A stretch of DNA of 64,000 nt from Allobosea sp. TND4EK4. Its GTDB lineage: Bacteria; Pseudomonadota; Alphaproteobacteria; Rhizobiales; Beijerinckiaceae. The first letter of the stretch is position 1. Each line of letters begins with the position of its first letter. The position numbers and the translations under genes are program-made. The notes under the pieces are model-generated. The model did not search any database. It was not told where the DNA came from and saw only the letters and a program-made list of their open reading frames with translations. The stretch lies in NCBI RefSeq assembly GCF_900156025.1, contig NZ_FTMO01000011.1, forward strand, positions 34,585 to 98,584, in the 5' to 3' direction. Positions 44,982 through 53,454 of the stretch are shown piece after piece.

Positions 44982-45012
44982 CGCCATCCGACCGTCAGCC
45001 AAGGAGAAATCG

Positions 45013-45870
45013 ATGACCGCCCATGCCAAGCCGCCCTTCGCGGAACAGCAGCAGCCGATGCCGGGTCTGACCGGCGCCATGACGCCCCGGCCCGATCACG
45101 GCGAAAACAGCTATGCCGGCTCCGGCCGCCTGAAGGGCAGACGTGCTGTCATCACCGGCGGAGACAGCGGCATCGGCCGCGCCGTCGCCATCGCCTTTGC
45201 ACGTGAGGGCGCCGATGTGCTGATCTCCTACCTGAACGAGGATGAGGACGCGCGGGACACCGCCGGCTGGGTCGAGAAGGCTGGGCAGAAGGTCGTGCTC
45301 GTCCCCGGCGATATCCAGCATTCCGAGCATTGCCGTCGCATCGTCGACAAGGCGGTATCGGAACTGGGCGGCATCGACATCCTCGTCAACAACGCCGCGC
45401 ATCAAGCGACGTTCAAGGACATCGCGGATATCTCCGACGAGGAGTGGCAGCTCACTTTCGCGGTGAACATCCATGCGATGTTCTACCTCACCAAGGCCGC
45501 GGTGCCGCATATGCCGGCGGGATCGAGCATTATCAACACGGCCTCGATCAATTCCGACAAGCCCAACCCGAGCCTGCTCGCCTATGCGACGACCAAGGGT
45601 GCGATCCAGAATTTTACGGCCGGGCTGGCGCAGTTGCTCGCCGAGAAAGGCATCCGCGCCAATGCTGTGGCGCCCGGCCCGATCTGGACCCCGCTCATCC
45701 CCTCGACCATGACGGGCGACAGCGTCACCGAGTTCGGCAAGCAGGTGCCGATGAAGCGGCCGGGCCAACCGGCCGAGCTGGCGACAGCTTATGTCATGCT
45801 GGCCGATCCGCTCTCGAGCTATGTCTCCGGCGCCACGATTGCGGTCACCGGCGGTCAGCCGATCATCTGA
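45013..45870 (+). CDS. SDR-family oxidoreductase (YghA-like, stress-associated)
   Basis: 285 residues. An N-terminal extension with PFAEQQQPMPGLTGAMTPRPDHG is characteristic of the YghA/general-stress YhdF-like SDR group. It is followed by the cofactor motif VITGGDSGIGRAVA, NNAAHQ, the catalytic Ser in NTASINSD and the pair in YATTKGA. It probably reduces aldehydes or ketones with NADPH or NADH. AAGGAG precedes the ATG at good spacing. It ends the short run that begins with the acetyltransferase, and a hairpin terminator follows. Confidence 0.92.
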   Translation: MTAHAKPPFAEQQQPMPGLTGAMTPRPDHGENSYAGSGRLKGRRAVITGGDSGIGRAVAIAFAREGADVLISYLNEDEDARDTAGWVEKAGQKVVLVPGDIQHSEHCRRIVDKAVSELGGIDILVNNAAHQATFKDIADISDEEWQLTFAVNIHAMFYLTKAAVPHMPAGSSIINTASINSDKPNPSLLAYATTKGAIQNFTAGLAQLLAEKGIRANAVAPGPIWTPLIPSTMTGDSVTEFGKQVPMKRPGQPAELATAYVMLADPLSSYVSGATIAVTGGQPII

Positions 45871-45898
45871 GACGCAGGCGCAGTATCCACGCGACCAA

Positions 45899-45924
45899 AA
45901 CCCGCCGGAGCGATCCGGCGGGTT
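45899..45924. terminator. bidirectional hairpin terminator
   Basis: An 11-bp perfect inverted repeat (AACCCGCCGGA and TCCGGCGGGTT) with the loop GCGA, between the convergent SDR (45870) and DUF892 (45952) genes. On the minus strand the stem runs into four T residues, so termination of the DUF892 transcript is best supported. Confidence 0.8.
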
Positions 45925-45951
45925 GCCTGCGTGGTGCCTTTGGGTGTCAGT

Positions 45952-46455
45952 TCAGGCGGCCTTGCGATTGATGCCGCCAGTGGCGAGTTTGGTGAGCTTC
46001 TCGTCCGTCGCGGCTTCCTCGTCGAGGTTCTGCTTCAGGAGCGCGGCGCAATCGTCACGGCCGAGCTGCTTCGCCCAGGCGACGAGGGTGCCATAACGGG
46101 TGATCTCGTAATGCTCCACGGCCTGGGCTGCCGCGATCAGAGCGGCATCCAGAACCTGCTTGTCGGCCACCTCGCCGGCGATGTCGTTTGCCTCCTCGAT
46201 GATGCCGTCGATCGCGGGGCAGGTGACACCCTTCTCCTCGACCCCGTGGAGCTTGAAGACCTGCTGCAGCCGGCCGATCTGGCCCTCGGTCTCACGCAGA
46301 TGCATCTCGAAGCCCTGCTTGAGCTGCGGGCTCGTCGCCTTGGCGATCATGTCCGGCAGGGCCTTCTTGATCTGGTGCTCAGCATAATAGATGTCGCGCA
46401 GCGTATGGACGAAGAGATCGTCCATCGTGGCGATGTCCTTGGAAAACCAACCCAT
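45952..46455 (-). CDS. DUF892 ferritin-like protein (YciE/YciF family)
   Basis: 167 residues: MDDLFVHTLRDIYYAEHQIKKAL (first helix with Asp/Glu/His ligands), KQGFEMHLRETEGQIGRLQQVF, ALIAAAQAVEHYEITRYGTLVAWA and LLKQNLDEEAATDEKLT. This is a textbook YciE-type four-helix bundle with likely diiron residues. GGAGA precedes the ATG at 46455; the frame upstream is open but overlaps the promoter. A perfect sigma-EcfG promoter lies 47 bp before the start. Confidence 0.95.
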   Translation of the reverse strand: MGWFSKDIATMDDLFVHTLRDIYYAEHQIKKALPDMIAKATSPQLKQGFEMHLRETEGQIGRLQQVFKLHGVEEKGVTCPAIDGIIEEANDIAGEVADKQVLDAALIAAAQAVEHYEITRYGTLVAWAKQLGRDDCAALLKQNLDEEAATDEKLTKLATGGINRKAA

Positions 46456-46501
46456 TTGAAATCTCCGTTCGATGAGGTCCGCCCCCAGCGCTCGGTGATG
46501 A

Positions 46502-46526
46502 AACGGATCGGGCCGGGGCTTGTTCC
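46502..46526 (-). promoter_or_regulatory. sigma-EcfG general stress promoter
   Basis: GGAAC-N16-CGTT, an exact match to the EcfG consensus, 47 bp before the start of the DUF892 gene at 46455. It lies in the gap after the upstream Crp-like gene. Confidence 0.86.
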
Positions 46527-46549
46527 GGCCTGGCAGGGGCCTCCAGTTG

Positions 46550-47275
46550 TCAGCGAAACCTCTGCACGAGATTGAGATAGGTTCCGTCGAACTCGGCGAG
46601 CGCCAGCAGTCCATCCCAGCTCTGGATCGCCACGTCGAAACCGTTCCAGCTGACGAGGCCGGTCGCCCTTAGCTCCTGAATCGTCCGGTTCATGTGCACC
46701 GGCGAAAGGCCGAGCGCATCTGCCAGTTCGACCTGCGTAATCGCTAACGAGAAGCGATAGCCCCAGGCCAGGTCGACGAGGTGGAGCCGAAGATAGATCT
46801 CGCAGAGCAGGTGAGCGAGATGGGTCAATGCCGGGCTGCGCCCGAGGCAGGCGATCCAGGCCCGTTGGATCGCGGCATCGACCGCCGTCAGCATCCACAG
46901 CGCCCGTCCAAGCGCCGGCGACTGCCCAATAACCCGCGTGATCTCGGTGTGAGGCACAAACACAGCCGTGCAATCCGTCAGGGCCGTCACGCCGTGATCG
47001 ATCTCCTTGAGGACAAAGCCGTGCAGGTCAACGAAGTCGCCCGCGAAATGCAGCGCGCTGAGCTGCCGTTTACCCTCGCGGCTGACGGTTTCGCGGGCGG
47101 CGATGCCATCGACCAGCAGGCAGGATTCCGTGAGGGTGGACCGGCTCATGATGATGGGTGCGCCTCGTCGGTAGGCGCGTTCATGTCGCCGCATCGAAAG
47201 CAGCAGTGTTTCCTGCTCGGGCGTCAGCACGGCGCGAGCCCCCAGCGATTTGAGCAGTGGGCCGAGCCTGTCCAT
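46550..47275 (-). CDS. Crp/FNR-family regulator without cluster cysteines
   Basis: 241 residues with an N-terminal sensor barrel (IIMSRSTLTESCLLVDGIAARETVS, LHFAGDFVDLHGFVL) and a C-terminal winged helix containing ITQVELADALGLSPVHMNRTIQEL. No N-terminal cysteine cluster is visible, so it is not an oxygen-sensing FNR. The recognition helix (PVHMNRTIQEL) differs from the FNR E-x2-S-R pattern, so the DNA site is unknown. The start is the ATG at 47275. It is upstream of and in the same direction as the DUF892 gene, which has its own promoter. Confidence 0.88.
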   Translation of the reverse strand: MDRLGPLLKSLGARAVLTPEQETLLLSMRRHERAYRRGAPIIMSRSTLTESCLLVDGIAARETVSREGKRQLSALHFAGDFVDLHGFVLKEIDHGVTALTDCTAVFVPHTEITRVIGQSPALGRALWMLTAVDAAIQRAWIACLGRSPALTHLAHLLCEIYLRLHLVDLAWGYRFSLAITQVELADALGLSPVHMNRTIQELRATGLVSWNGFDVAIQSWDGLLALAEFDGTYLNLVQRFR

Positions 47276-47358
47276 CAAGTCACCCCGGAAGCGGAGTGCA
47301 AGCTAGGCGCTAAGCCAACAGCATAAGCAAACCCAATGTTAATGGAGGCCGACTGCCG

Positions 47359-48078
47359 TCATGGAGAAACGCCTTGCGCGAGGCAGGCTGCTTCTGCTCG
47401 GGGTGTCGCTCCCGCCGAGCGTGCCCCGGGATGCGGCGGGCTTTCGGCGCCGGTTTGCCCGAACGCCATGAGGCCGACGGGATCCAGGACTTCGATCCGC
47501 CCGCGCTTCGAGCGGATGAGGCGCTCGCCTTCCAGCACATGCAGAGCCACAGTCACGCCCGAGCGGCGGACCCCCAGAGCCCGTGAGAGCTCATGATGCG
47601 TCACCGAGATGAAGCCGCTGCCGACCACCGCCTGGCAGCGGGCGATCCAGCGGGCGACGCGCCGCTCCAGGGTCAGCGCCACCGTTTCGGCCGCCTCGTC
47701 GAGGAAATGTGCGGTCGCCTTGAGCGCATAGACGGCAAGACGTTCCTTCAGCTTCTCGTCGGAGGCCATCATCTGGGCGAGGGGTTTGATCCCGACACAG
47801 ATGAAGGAGCCCTGCCTGAAAACCTCGGCCCGGAGGGTCGGGAAGGTTGCCGTGAAAAGGCCATGCAGTCCAATGACATCGCCACGACCGGCAAATCCGA
47901 CTTGAAAGCGCGCGTCTTCCCGCTCGAGAACGATCGTGGCGACGCCATCGACCGGAAAGTAGACCATATCGCCGAGCTGCAGCTCGGCGCCTGCGCGCAG
48001 GCTGACGCGTCGCGCTATGGGAGCCAGTCTCTCGGCAAGTTCGTCTCGTTGCACACCCCCCCGGGCTTCGCAATTCAC
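47359..48078 (-). CDS. Crp/FNR-family regulator
   Basis: 239 residues. The sensor barrel includes LRAGAELQLGDMVYFPVDGVATIVL and FAGRGDVIGLHGLF, and the C-terminal winged helix has VTHHELSRALGVRRSGVTVALHVL. The tail is rich in Pro/Ala. The GTG start at 48078 was chosen because AAAGGAGG lies six bases before it, whereas the ATG codons at 48105 and 48108 have no ribosome site. Together with the next gene it forms a pair of tandem Crp-type regulators of unknown signal. It has no FNR-type cysteine cluster. Confidence 0.86.
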   Translation of the reverse strand: MNCEARGGVQRDELAERLAPIARRVSLRAGAELQLGDMVYFPVDGVATIVLEREDARFQVGFAGRGDVIGLHGLFTATFPTLRAEVFRQGSFICVGIKPLAQMMASDEKLKERLAVYALKATAHFLDEAAETVALTLERRVARWIARCQAVVGSGFISVTHHELSRALGVRRSGVTVALHVLEGERLIRSKRGRIEVLDPVGLMAFGQTGAESPPHPGARSAGATPRAEAACLAQGVSP

Positions 48079-48731
48079 AGAGCGCCTCCTTTGGGATGGC
48101 ACCATCATGATGCACTGGTCGAGACCGACATTAACATGCGTTATGGGAATGCAGAAAAAGGCCGCCTGATTTCGCCTGGGCAGACGAGCGAAACCGGCGC
48201 GATCAGATGTAGTCGAAGAAATCTGGAAAAGATTTTGCTGCCACCGCGGCGTCCAAATTCAGAGGTGAGGCCGCTTGTTTCTGTAAGAATCGCCGCAGAT
48301 AGTCTCTCTGAAGGCCGTTTCTATTTGGCCGGGGCGAATATTTTCGTGCAAGATCATTCGCCGTCTCCGCCGATTGGGTGTTGCCCAAAAATCCACGCAG
48401 GAGTGCTTGGCCTTGTCTTTCGATTGCGCGGGAGCGTTTGTCCCGAGACGCCGCGCACCGACCGCTTGGAAGCGATAATTTGTCGGCTAACTCATCTCGC
48501 CGATGCGCCGTAGTCGGCAAGCATCTTGTTGTCGCATGACCCCGCAGAGGGCTTGGATTCAGGGCCCGATCGCGACCTGCCGGTACACCGCAAGGTTGAG
48601 CCGGATTCCCCCACGTCAGCATCTGTTGCGCCGCTGCCACGCTTCACGTTTTGCGTGCAGAGACTCTTCCGCGAGCATACCACACCATGTTTCTGTGGTT
48701 CTGCGCGGAATGATTCGCGTCGGGGCAGATC
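48079..48731. other. 653-bp region without a supported gene
   Basis: The divergent gap between the Crp-like gene and the autotransporter. It is less GC-rich than its surroundings in places (48130-48400). Several open frames on both strands cross it, including one of 145 codons on the minus strand, but none has a ribosome site, known motif or convincing protein-like composition. It must hold the autotransporter promoter, but I cannot place it. Confidence 0.55.
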
Positions 48732-51700
48732 ATGTCGAGTCAATTAAAGTATTTAAAGGGTGCAATCGCGGGCGGAAGCGTGTTCGTTTGCGCGACTATC
48801 GCCGCGGCCCATACTGATTCACTCGGATTCTTGGTCAATCCCGGGAGTGGTGCGGGACTTTATACCGCGCAAATCTTCTACGGGAGCTGGCATTCGAGCG
48901 GGCTTTCTGCGGCGGAGGGCGCGCTCGATCTGAGTTCCGGCGGGAATCTGGTCGGAACCCAGACCTTCACCCTGTTTTCGTTTGGTCAGCCCGACGGCAC
49001 GCTGCCGGCTGGCCTCGTTGCCGGACAGAACTATTTCGTGCCCGATGGCAATGGCGGTCTCACCGGCACCATTGCAGGGCATTCGATCTACGCTTTCCAG
49101 TCCGTCACGTTTACGGACCTTGCCGCCGGGACCTACACCTTCGGCTACAATGCCGGCTCGTCCTTCACGGCGAACTGGCAGCCTTCCGACCCGGCCATCA
49201 ATTCCGGCACGTTCACGATCGATGCCAACGGCCAGTTGGGCGTCGGCGGGACGACGCCTGCCGTTCCCGACATCGACACTGCCCAAGCCTCCTATACGAC
49301 CGACAATCTCACGGCCGGCACTGTGACGAACACCTTCGACGGCGGGACGCTCAGGGTGACTGCCGGGACAGGCTCGGTTTCGAGCGATTTCGTCGTCGGA
49401 GCCGCCAATGGCACGATCGACAGCAACGGACAGAACGTCACTTTCTCCGGAAATCTCTCCGGCCCTGGCGCGTTGACCAAGGCCGGCGCGGGAACCGTCG
49501 TGCTCAGCGGCACCAACACCCAGAACGGGCTGGCCATCGCTGCCGGAACGGTGCAGGTGTCGAACGACGCCAATCTCGGCGCCGGCGGCGTTTCGATCGG
49601 GAATGCGACGCTTGCGGCCGGCGGTTCTTTCACCTCGGCCAAGTCGATTGTCCTCGGCAGCGGCTCCTCGGCCATCGACACGGGCGCCAACACCGTCATT
49701 CTCAACGGCACGGTTTCGGGTTCCGGCACGCTCAACAAGCAGGGCACCGGCATCCTCGTCCTCACCGGTCACAACAGCCAGAACGGCATCAATATCGCCG
49801 GCGGCACGCTCGCGATCACGTCCGATGCCGCGTTGGGCGCCGCCAGCGGCCTGGTGCGCATCAACGAGAGCACCACTTTCCGCACTCTCGGCGCTTTCGA
49901 TATCGCCCACAGCTTCTTCATCAACAATACGCGACAGGCCTCGATCGACACCGACGGCCATGACGTCTCGATCAGCGGCGACATCACCGGCGCGGGCATT
50001 GTCCAGAAGACAGGCGCCGGCACGCTGACCCTGTCGGGTTCGAACAGCCAGGTGCTGATCGAGGTGAAGGGCGGCTCCGTCAACGTCGCGTCGCAGGCGG
50101 CGATCGGCAGCCAGGGCGGCCAGATCCTCCTGCAGGACAATGGCAGCTTCAACACCATGCGCGACATGACCGTCTCGCAGAATGTCTACGTCGCCGGCTC
50201 CAATACGGCCTTCAACACCGGGTCCAGCAGCGTGGTTCTGACCGGTGCGGTCAGCGGGTCGGGCTGCTTCATCAAGTCCGGGTCGGGCCGGCTCGACATG
50301 CGCGCTGCGAGCTCGAGTGCCGGCGGGGCCTGCGTCAACGAGGGCACGCTCGCGCTGAACACGAGCTTCACCGGTGACGTCAACGTCGCCGGTTCCGGCA
50401 CGCTCGGTGGCAACGGCGCGGTCTTTGGCAACGCCGTGATTTCGGGCTCGCTGTCGCCCGGCAACTCGCCTGGCCAACTCGTCTTCGGCGGCAGCGTCAC
50501 GCAGACGGCGAACAGCCGCATCGAGCTCGATATCGACGGCCGCGCCGTCGGCGCCGGGGCTGGCTATTTCGATACTGTCCTGCTCACCGGCGCGGGCAGC
50601 GTCTATACGGCCGACGGTACGATCGCACCGCGCCTGCGCGGCATCACGGGAGCGGCCACCAACAGCTTCAACCCGGTTATCGGGGACCGCTTCGCCGTCG
50701 TTACCGCCGAGGGCGGTGTCACGGGCGCTTTCCGTGCCATCGAGCAGCCCATCGACGGCATGCCGGAGAACAGCAGGTTCGACGTGATCTACTCGTCCAA
50801 CCAGGTTGTCCTGGCGTTGACGCCCAACAGCTATGGCCGCCTTCTGACCGGCAGCGGCCTTCTCAACGGCGTGGCTGCGGCTTCGGCCCTCGATACGGTG
50901 AGGCCGGGGGCGGCATCGCTCGCCCTCGACGCGCGCGGCCGATTCTTCAATGCCCTCGCAGGTCTGAACCGGCAGGGGCTCGCCAACGCGTTCCAGCAGA
51001 TCGGCGGCGAGGTCCACAACGACACGCTCGATGCGGTGCTGATGGGCAATCGCACCACGCGCGACGCTATCGGTCGCCGCCTGCGCGGCGCGGACGACAA
51101 GGACGAGGCTGGCAAGGGTCTGACGGCGGCGACGCGGTTCTGGGGCGAGACATACGGCTCCTTCGGCCATGTCGGTCATGATGCCCGGGCGCTGGGCTAT
51201 GGCTACAAGATCGGCTCCTTCATTCTCGGCCTCGACCGGGAGATCGGTGCGAATGCTCTGGTCGGTGGCGCTTTCGCGGTGACCGCTTCGCGGACCGACG
51301 CCAACGCGCTGGGGCAGGGCGACGCCGTCAGCTACCAGGGCTACGGCTATGGCCGCTTCGCCTTCGGGCGCAGCTTCCTGAACGTGATCGCCGGGGCGGG
51401 CGTCGACAGCTACGACATTCAGCGCCGCGTCGACCTCTTCAACGGTGCCAACCTTCTCAAGTCGAACGGTCGCGGCTTCAGCGTCTCGGCCGATGTCGAG
51501 GCCGGTCATGGCTTCAGGCTCGGCACGACATCGATCGATGCCATCGCCGGCGTGGCGTGGGATTATGTCGGGCGCTCCGGCCTCACCGAAAGCGGTTCCG
51601 ATCTGGTCGCGCTGACCTATGGCGGCGAAAGCCGCAACGCCGTCCAGGGGCGGGTCGGGCTGCGTATCAAGGACAGCTTCGTGCTGAACGGGCTGCAGAT

Positions 51701-51947
51701 CCGTCCCTATGCGGAGGCTTACCTGACGCAGGAATTGGCGGATGCCCGCACGGACATGCGGCCCGGCCTGCACGGCGTGAGTTTCCCGACCTCGTCGGCT
51801 ACGGCCGGTCGCACCGGCGCCAGGCTCGGCACCGGCATTGCGGTGAAGCTGTCGCGCAATGCCGATCTCTTCGTGGACTACCGCGCCAATCTCAGCGCCC
51901 ACGCGACGCAACAGTCGATGAAGGCCGGCTTCAGCGTGAAATGGTGA
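48732..51947 (+). CDS. autotransporter with beta-strand repeats and C-terminal barrel domain
   Basis: 1071 residues. After a signal sequence (about residues 8-26) an N-terminal domain of some 150 residues carries an unknown beta-rich fold. Four autotransporter-associated beta-strand repeats follow, centred near residues 247, 333, 422 and 512, each with a core like LxKxGxGxLxLSG. Then comes a passenger end with GTLGGNGAV and SPGNSPGQL, a linker, and a 12-stranded barrel from about residue 800, closing in the terminal aromatic residue of FSVKW. It is thus a type V surface protein, possibly adhesive. The gene for an IalB-like protein overlaps its 3' end. Confidence 0.9.
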   Translation: MSSQLKYLKGAIAGGSVFVCATIAAAHTDSLGFLVNPGSGAGLYTAQIFYGSWHSSGLSAAEGALDLSSGGNLVGTQTFTLFSFGQPDGTLPAGLVAGQNYFVPDGNGGLTGTIAGHSIYAFQSVTFTDLAAGTYTFGYNAGSSFTANWQPSDPAINSGTFTIDANGQLGVGGTTPAVPDIDTAQASYTTDNLTAGTVTNTFDGGTLRVTAGTGSVSSDFVVGAANGTIDSNGQNVTFSGNLSGPGALTKAGAGTVVLSGTNTQNGLAIAAGTVQVSNDANLGAGGVSIGNATLAAGGSFTSAKSIVLGSGSSAIDTGANTVILNGTVSGSGTLNKQGTGILVLTGHNSQNGINIAGGTLAITSDAALGAASGLVRINESTTFRTLGAFDIAHSFFINNTRQASIDTDGHDVSISGDITGAGIVQKTGAGTLTLSGSNSQVLIEVKGGSVNVASQAAIGSQGGQILLQDNGSFNTMRDMTVSQNVYVAGSNTAFNTGSSSVVLTGAVSGSGCFIKSGSGRLDMRAASSSAGGACVNEGTLALNTSFTGDVNVAGSGTLGGNGAVFGNAVISGSLSPGNSPGQLVFGGSVTQTANSRIELDIDGRAVGAGAGYFDTVLLTGAGSVYTADGTIAPRLRGITGAATNSFNPVIGDRFAVVTAEGGVTGAFRAIEQPIDGMPENSRFDVIYSSNQVVLALTPNSYGRLLTGSGLLNGVAAASALDTVRPGAASLALDARGRFFNALAGLNRQGLANAFQQIGGEVHNDTLDAVLMGNRTTRDAIGRRLRGADDKDEAGKGLTAATRFWGETYGSFGHVGHDARALGYGYKIGSFILGLDREIGANALVGGAFAVTASRTDANALGQGDAVSYQGYGYGRFAFGRSFLNVIAGAGVDSYDIQRRVDLFNGANLLKSNGRGFSVSADVEAGHGFRLGTTSIDAIAGVAWDYVGRSGLTESGSDLVALTYGGESRNAVQGRVGLRIKDSFVLNGLQIRPYAEAYLTQELADARTDMRPGLHGVSFPTSSATAGRTGARLGTGIAVKLSRNADLFVDYRANLSAHATQQSMKAGFSVKW

Positions 51948-52534
51948 GGCGGCTCAGGAGGCAGCTTCCGCGCCGCGCCGCGCTGCTGTCATGGCTCCCG
52001 TGCGGAGGCTTCGGCCTCCTCGCGATGCTCGCTGTCCAGGCGGCCTCGGCGCAGGGGGCGGGCGGCGAGGTGTCGACGACGAGCTCCAGCTATGGAGACT
52101 GGCTGCTGCGCTGCGAGAGTCGCCGGGTCGAAACCCGAACCGTGAAGGCGTGCGAGGTCTCGGCGCAGGCCACGGTCAAGGGCGAGAACGGCGCCAGCGG
52201 TACCGCAGCGATCCTGGCGTTCGGTCGCCACCCGGACAAGGCCGGCTGGCAGATCGCCTTTCAGTTGCCGATCATTGTCTGGCTGCCGACGGGAGCCAAG
52301 CTCGGCATCGGCGACGGCCCTCCGCTCCTCGAGGCCTCCTTCTTCGCCTGCCGGCCGACACTGTGCTCGGCCGCGGCGACCGTGACCGAGAGCGTCTTCG
52401 CGCCGCTGCTTGCCGCGACGTCCGATCTGGCGATCACCTATCGGGCGCAGACGCAGCAGGTCGTGAAGGTCACCCTGTCGGCCAAAGGTCTCCCCGAAGC
52501 ATTGGCGGCGCTGGAAAAGGACATGAAGAACTGA
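51941..52534 (+). CDS. invasion-associated locus B (IalB)-family protein
   Basis: 197 residues with a basic N-terminal region and signal sequence (LSWLPCGGFGLLAMLAVQAASAQ). The mature part has STTSSSYGDWLLRCE, VKACEVSAQATVK, IAFQLPIIVWLPTGAKLGI and FFACRPTLCSAAATVTE, with the spaced cysteines and strand pattern of IalB proteins (exported, sometimes linked to host interaction in Bartonella). The ATG lies 4 bases inside the autotransporter gene's 3' end, so the two are probably translated together. Confidence 0.87.
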   Translation: MVRRLRRQLPRRAALLSWLPCGGFGLLAMLAVQAASAQGAGGEVSTTSSSYGDWLLRCESRRVETRTVKACEVSAQATVKGENGASGTAAILAFGRHPDKAGWQIAFQLPIIVWLPTGAKLGIGDGPPLLEASFFACRPTLCSAAATVTESVFAPLLAATSDLAITYRAQTQQVVKVTLSAKGLPEALAALEKDMKN

Positions 52535-52777
52535 GGCTGGCCGGCGCGAGGCGGTCGATCACGCCGCTTCGGAAAGGCGCCCCGCAACGGGGGGCATGCA
52601 AGGCACGGCTCGATGATCCGGCGCAGCATCGACGCCGACTGCACGAATTTCGGCCACGACTAGCAAATGACAGCGACAGGCGGGCTGCGTCTGCCATGAT
52701 AGCTGGGCGTTGTCTCCATCGCCATGTGGAATGACAACTGGCGGCGCGTCTTGACGCTGCCCAGGCGGAGAGCCGTC

Positions 52778-53038
52778 ATGCGTACTGGAAAAGGGTTTCT
52801 GATCATCGGGGACGGGCGCAAGCTGCCTCTCGAATACCGGTTCGGCAACAGCTTCGGCGATGTCCGCTCCGGCCATCTGCATCTGGATACGTCAAGGCTC
52901 GATCCGGCCGCCTATACCGGCCCGTTGCGCATGAGATGCGATGACGGCGCCGATATCGAGCTGCTCGTCGTGCAATATAGCGACCGTCATCTGACCATCA
53001 CCGGCCGTCTGGTGTCGGATGGTCCAGACGCCAGATAG
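52778..53038 (+). CDS. small hypothetical protein, 86 residues
   Basis: 86 residues: KGFLIIGDGRKLPLEYRFGNSFGDVRSGHLHLDTSRLDP, PLRMRCDDGADIELLVVQYSDRHLTITGRL. The alternating hydrophobic pattern indicates an all-beta small domain of unknown role. GGAG seven bases before the ATG at 52778 supports this start over the longer open frame. No sigma-EcfG promoter is found in front. The 243 bp between the IalB gene and this one holds nothing I can identify. Confidence 0.62.
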   Translation: MRTGKGFLIIGDGRKLPLEYRFGNSFGDVRSGHLHLDTSRLDPAAYTGPLRMRCDDGADIELLVVQYSDRHLTITGRLVSDGPDAR

Positions 53039-53117
53039 ATGATCGCGATCGCGCCCGACTGCGCGCGCGAGGGGGATGAGGCTGCGGGACCCGGTCTCCG
53101 ACCTTCCACATCCTTCA

Positions 53118-53143
53118 GGAACTATCTCGCTCCTCTCCGGGTT
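53118..53143 (+). promoter_or_regulatory. sigma-EcfG-type promoter (GGAAC-N17-GGTT)
   Basis: Exact -35 GGAAC with a 17-base spacer and -10 GGTT, ending 25 bp before the gene at 53169. It has the same form as the promoter at 44399. Confidence 0.7.
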
Positions 53144-53168
53144 ACATAATTTCGCCTGGAGAAGACGC

Positions 53169-53369
53169 ATGGCCCAGACTCTCACCGTATGCCCGTCCAA
53201 CGGCGAATGGGCCGTCCGCGACGTCACCGGCTCGCTGTACGGGAAGTCGCCCCTCATTGGCGAGGCTCTGGAAACGGCGGATCGAATGGCGGCGCGGCTT
53301 GGCGCCGTCGTGAAGCTGTCCGCCGAAGCCAGCGAACATCTCGCACGCCGCCGCATTCCGGGGCAGTGA
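53169..53369 (+). CDS. DUF2188-like small protein, 66 residues
   Basis: 66 residues: QTLTVCPSNGEWAVRDVTGSLYGKSPLIGEALETADRMAARLGAVVKL. The NGEWAV strand, a variable loop, then a helix with AxxxADRxA and a closing strand fit the DUF2188 family of very small stress-type proteins. GGAGA precedes the ATG by 7 bases. A sigma-EcfG-type promoter lies just upstream. Confidence 0.76.
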   Translation: MAQTLTVCPSNGEWAVRDVTGSLYGKSPLIGEALETADRMAARLGAVVKLSAEASEHLARRRIPGQ

Positions 53370-53454
53370 ACGGTTCCCCGAGCTTTGCCTGTCGATCTAC
53401 CATCGTAAGAGAAACGCCGGGCGGCGTCGGGCCCTGCCTCTGGCCGCCGGTCGG

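Noticed and set aside
48203..48640. 145-codon minus-strand frame in the gap before the autotransporter
   Set aside because: No Shine-Dalgarno sequence, no motif and atypical composition.
48819..51911. Minus-strand open frame of 1030 codons opposite the autotransporter
   Set aside because: Antisense shadow of a clear autotransporter; repeated Arg/Glu/Val composition with no signal or domain.
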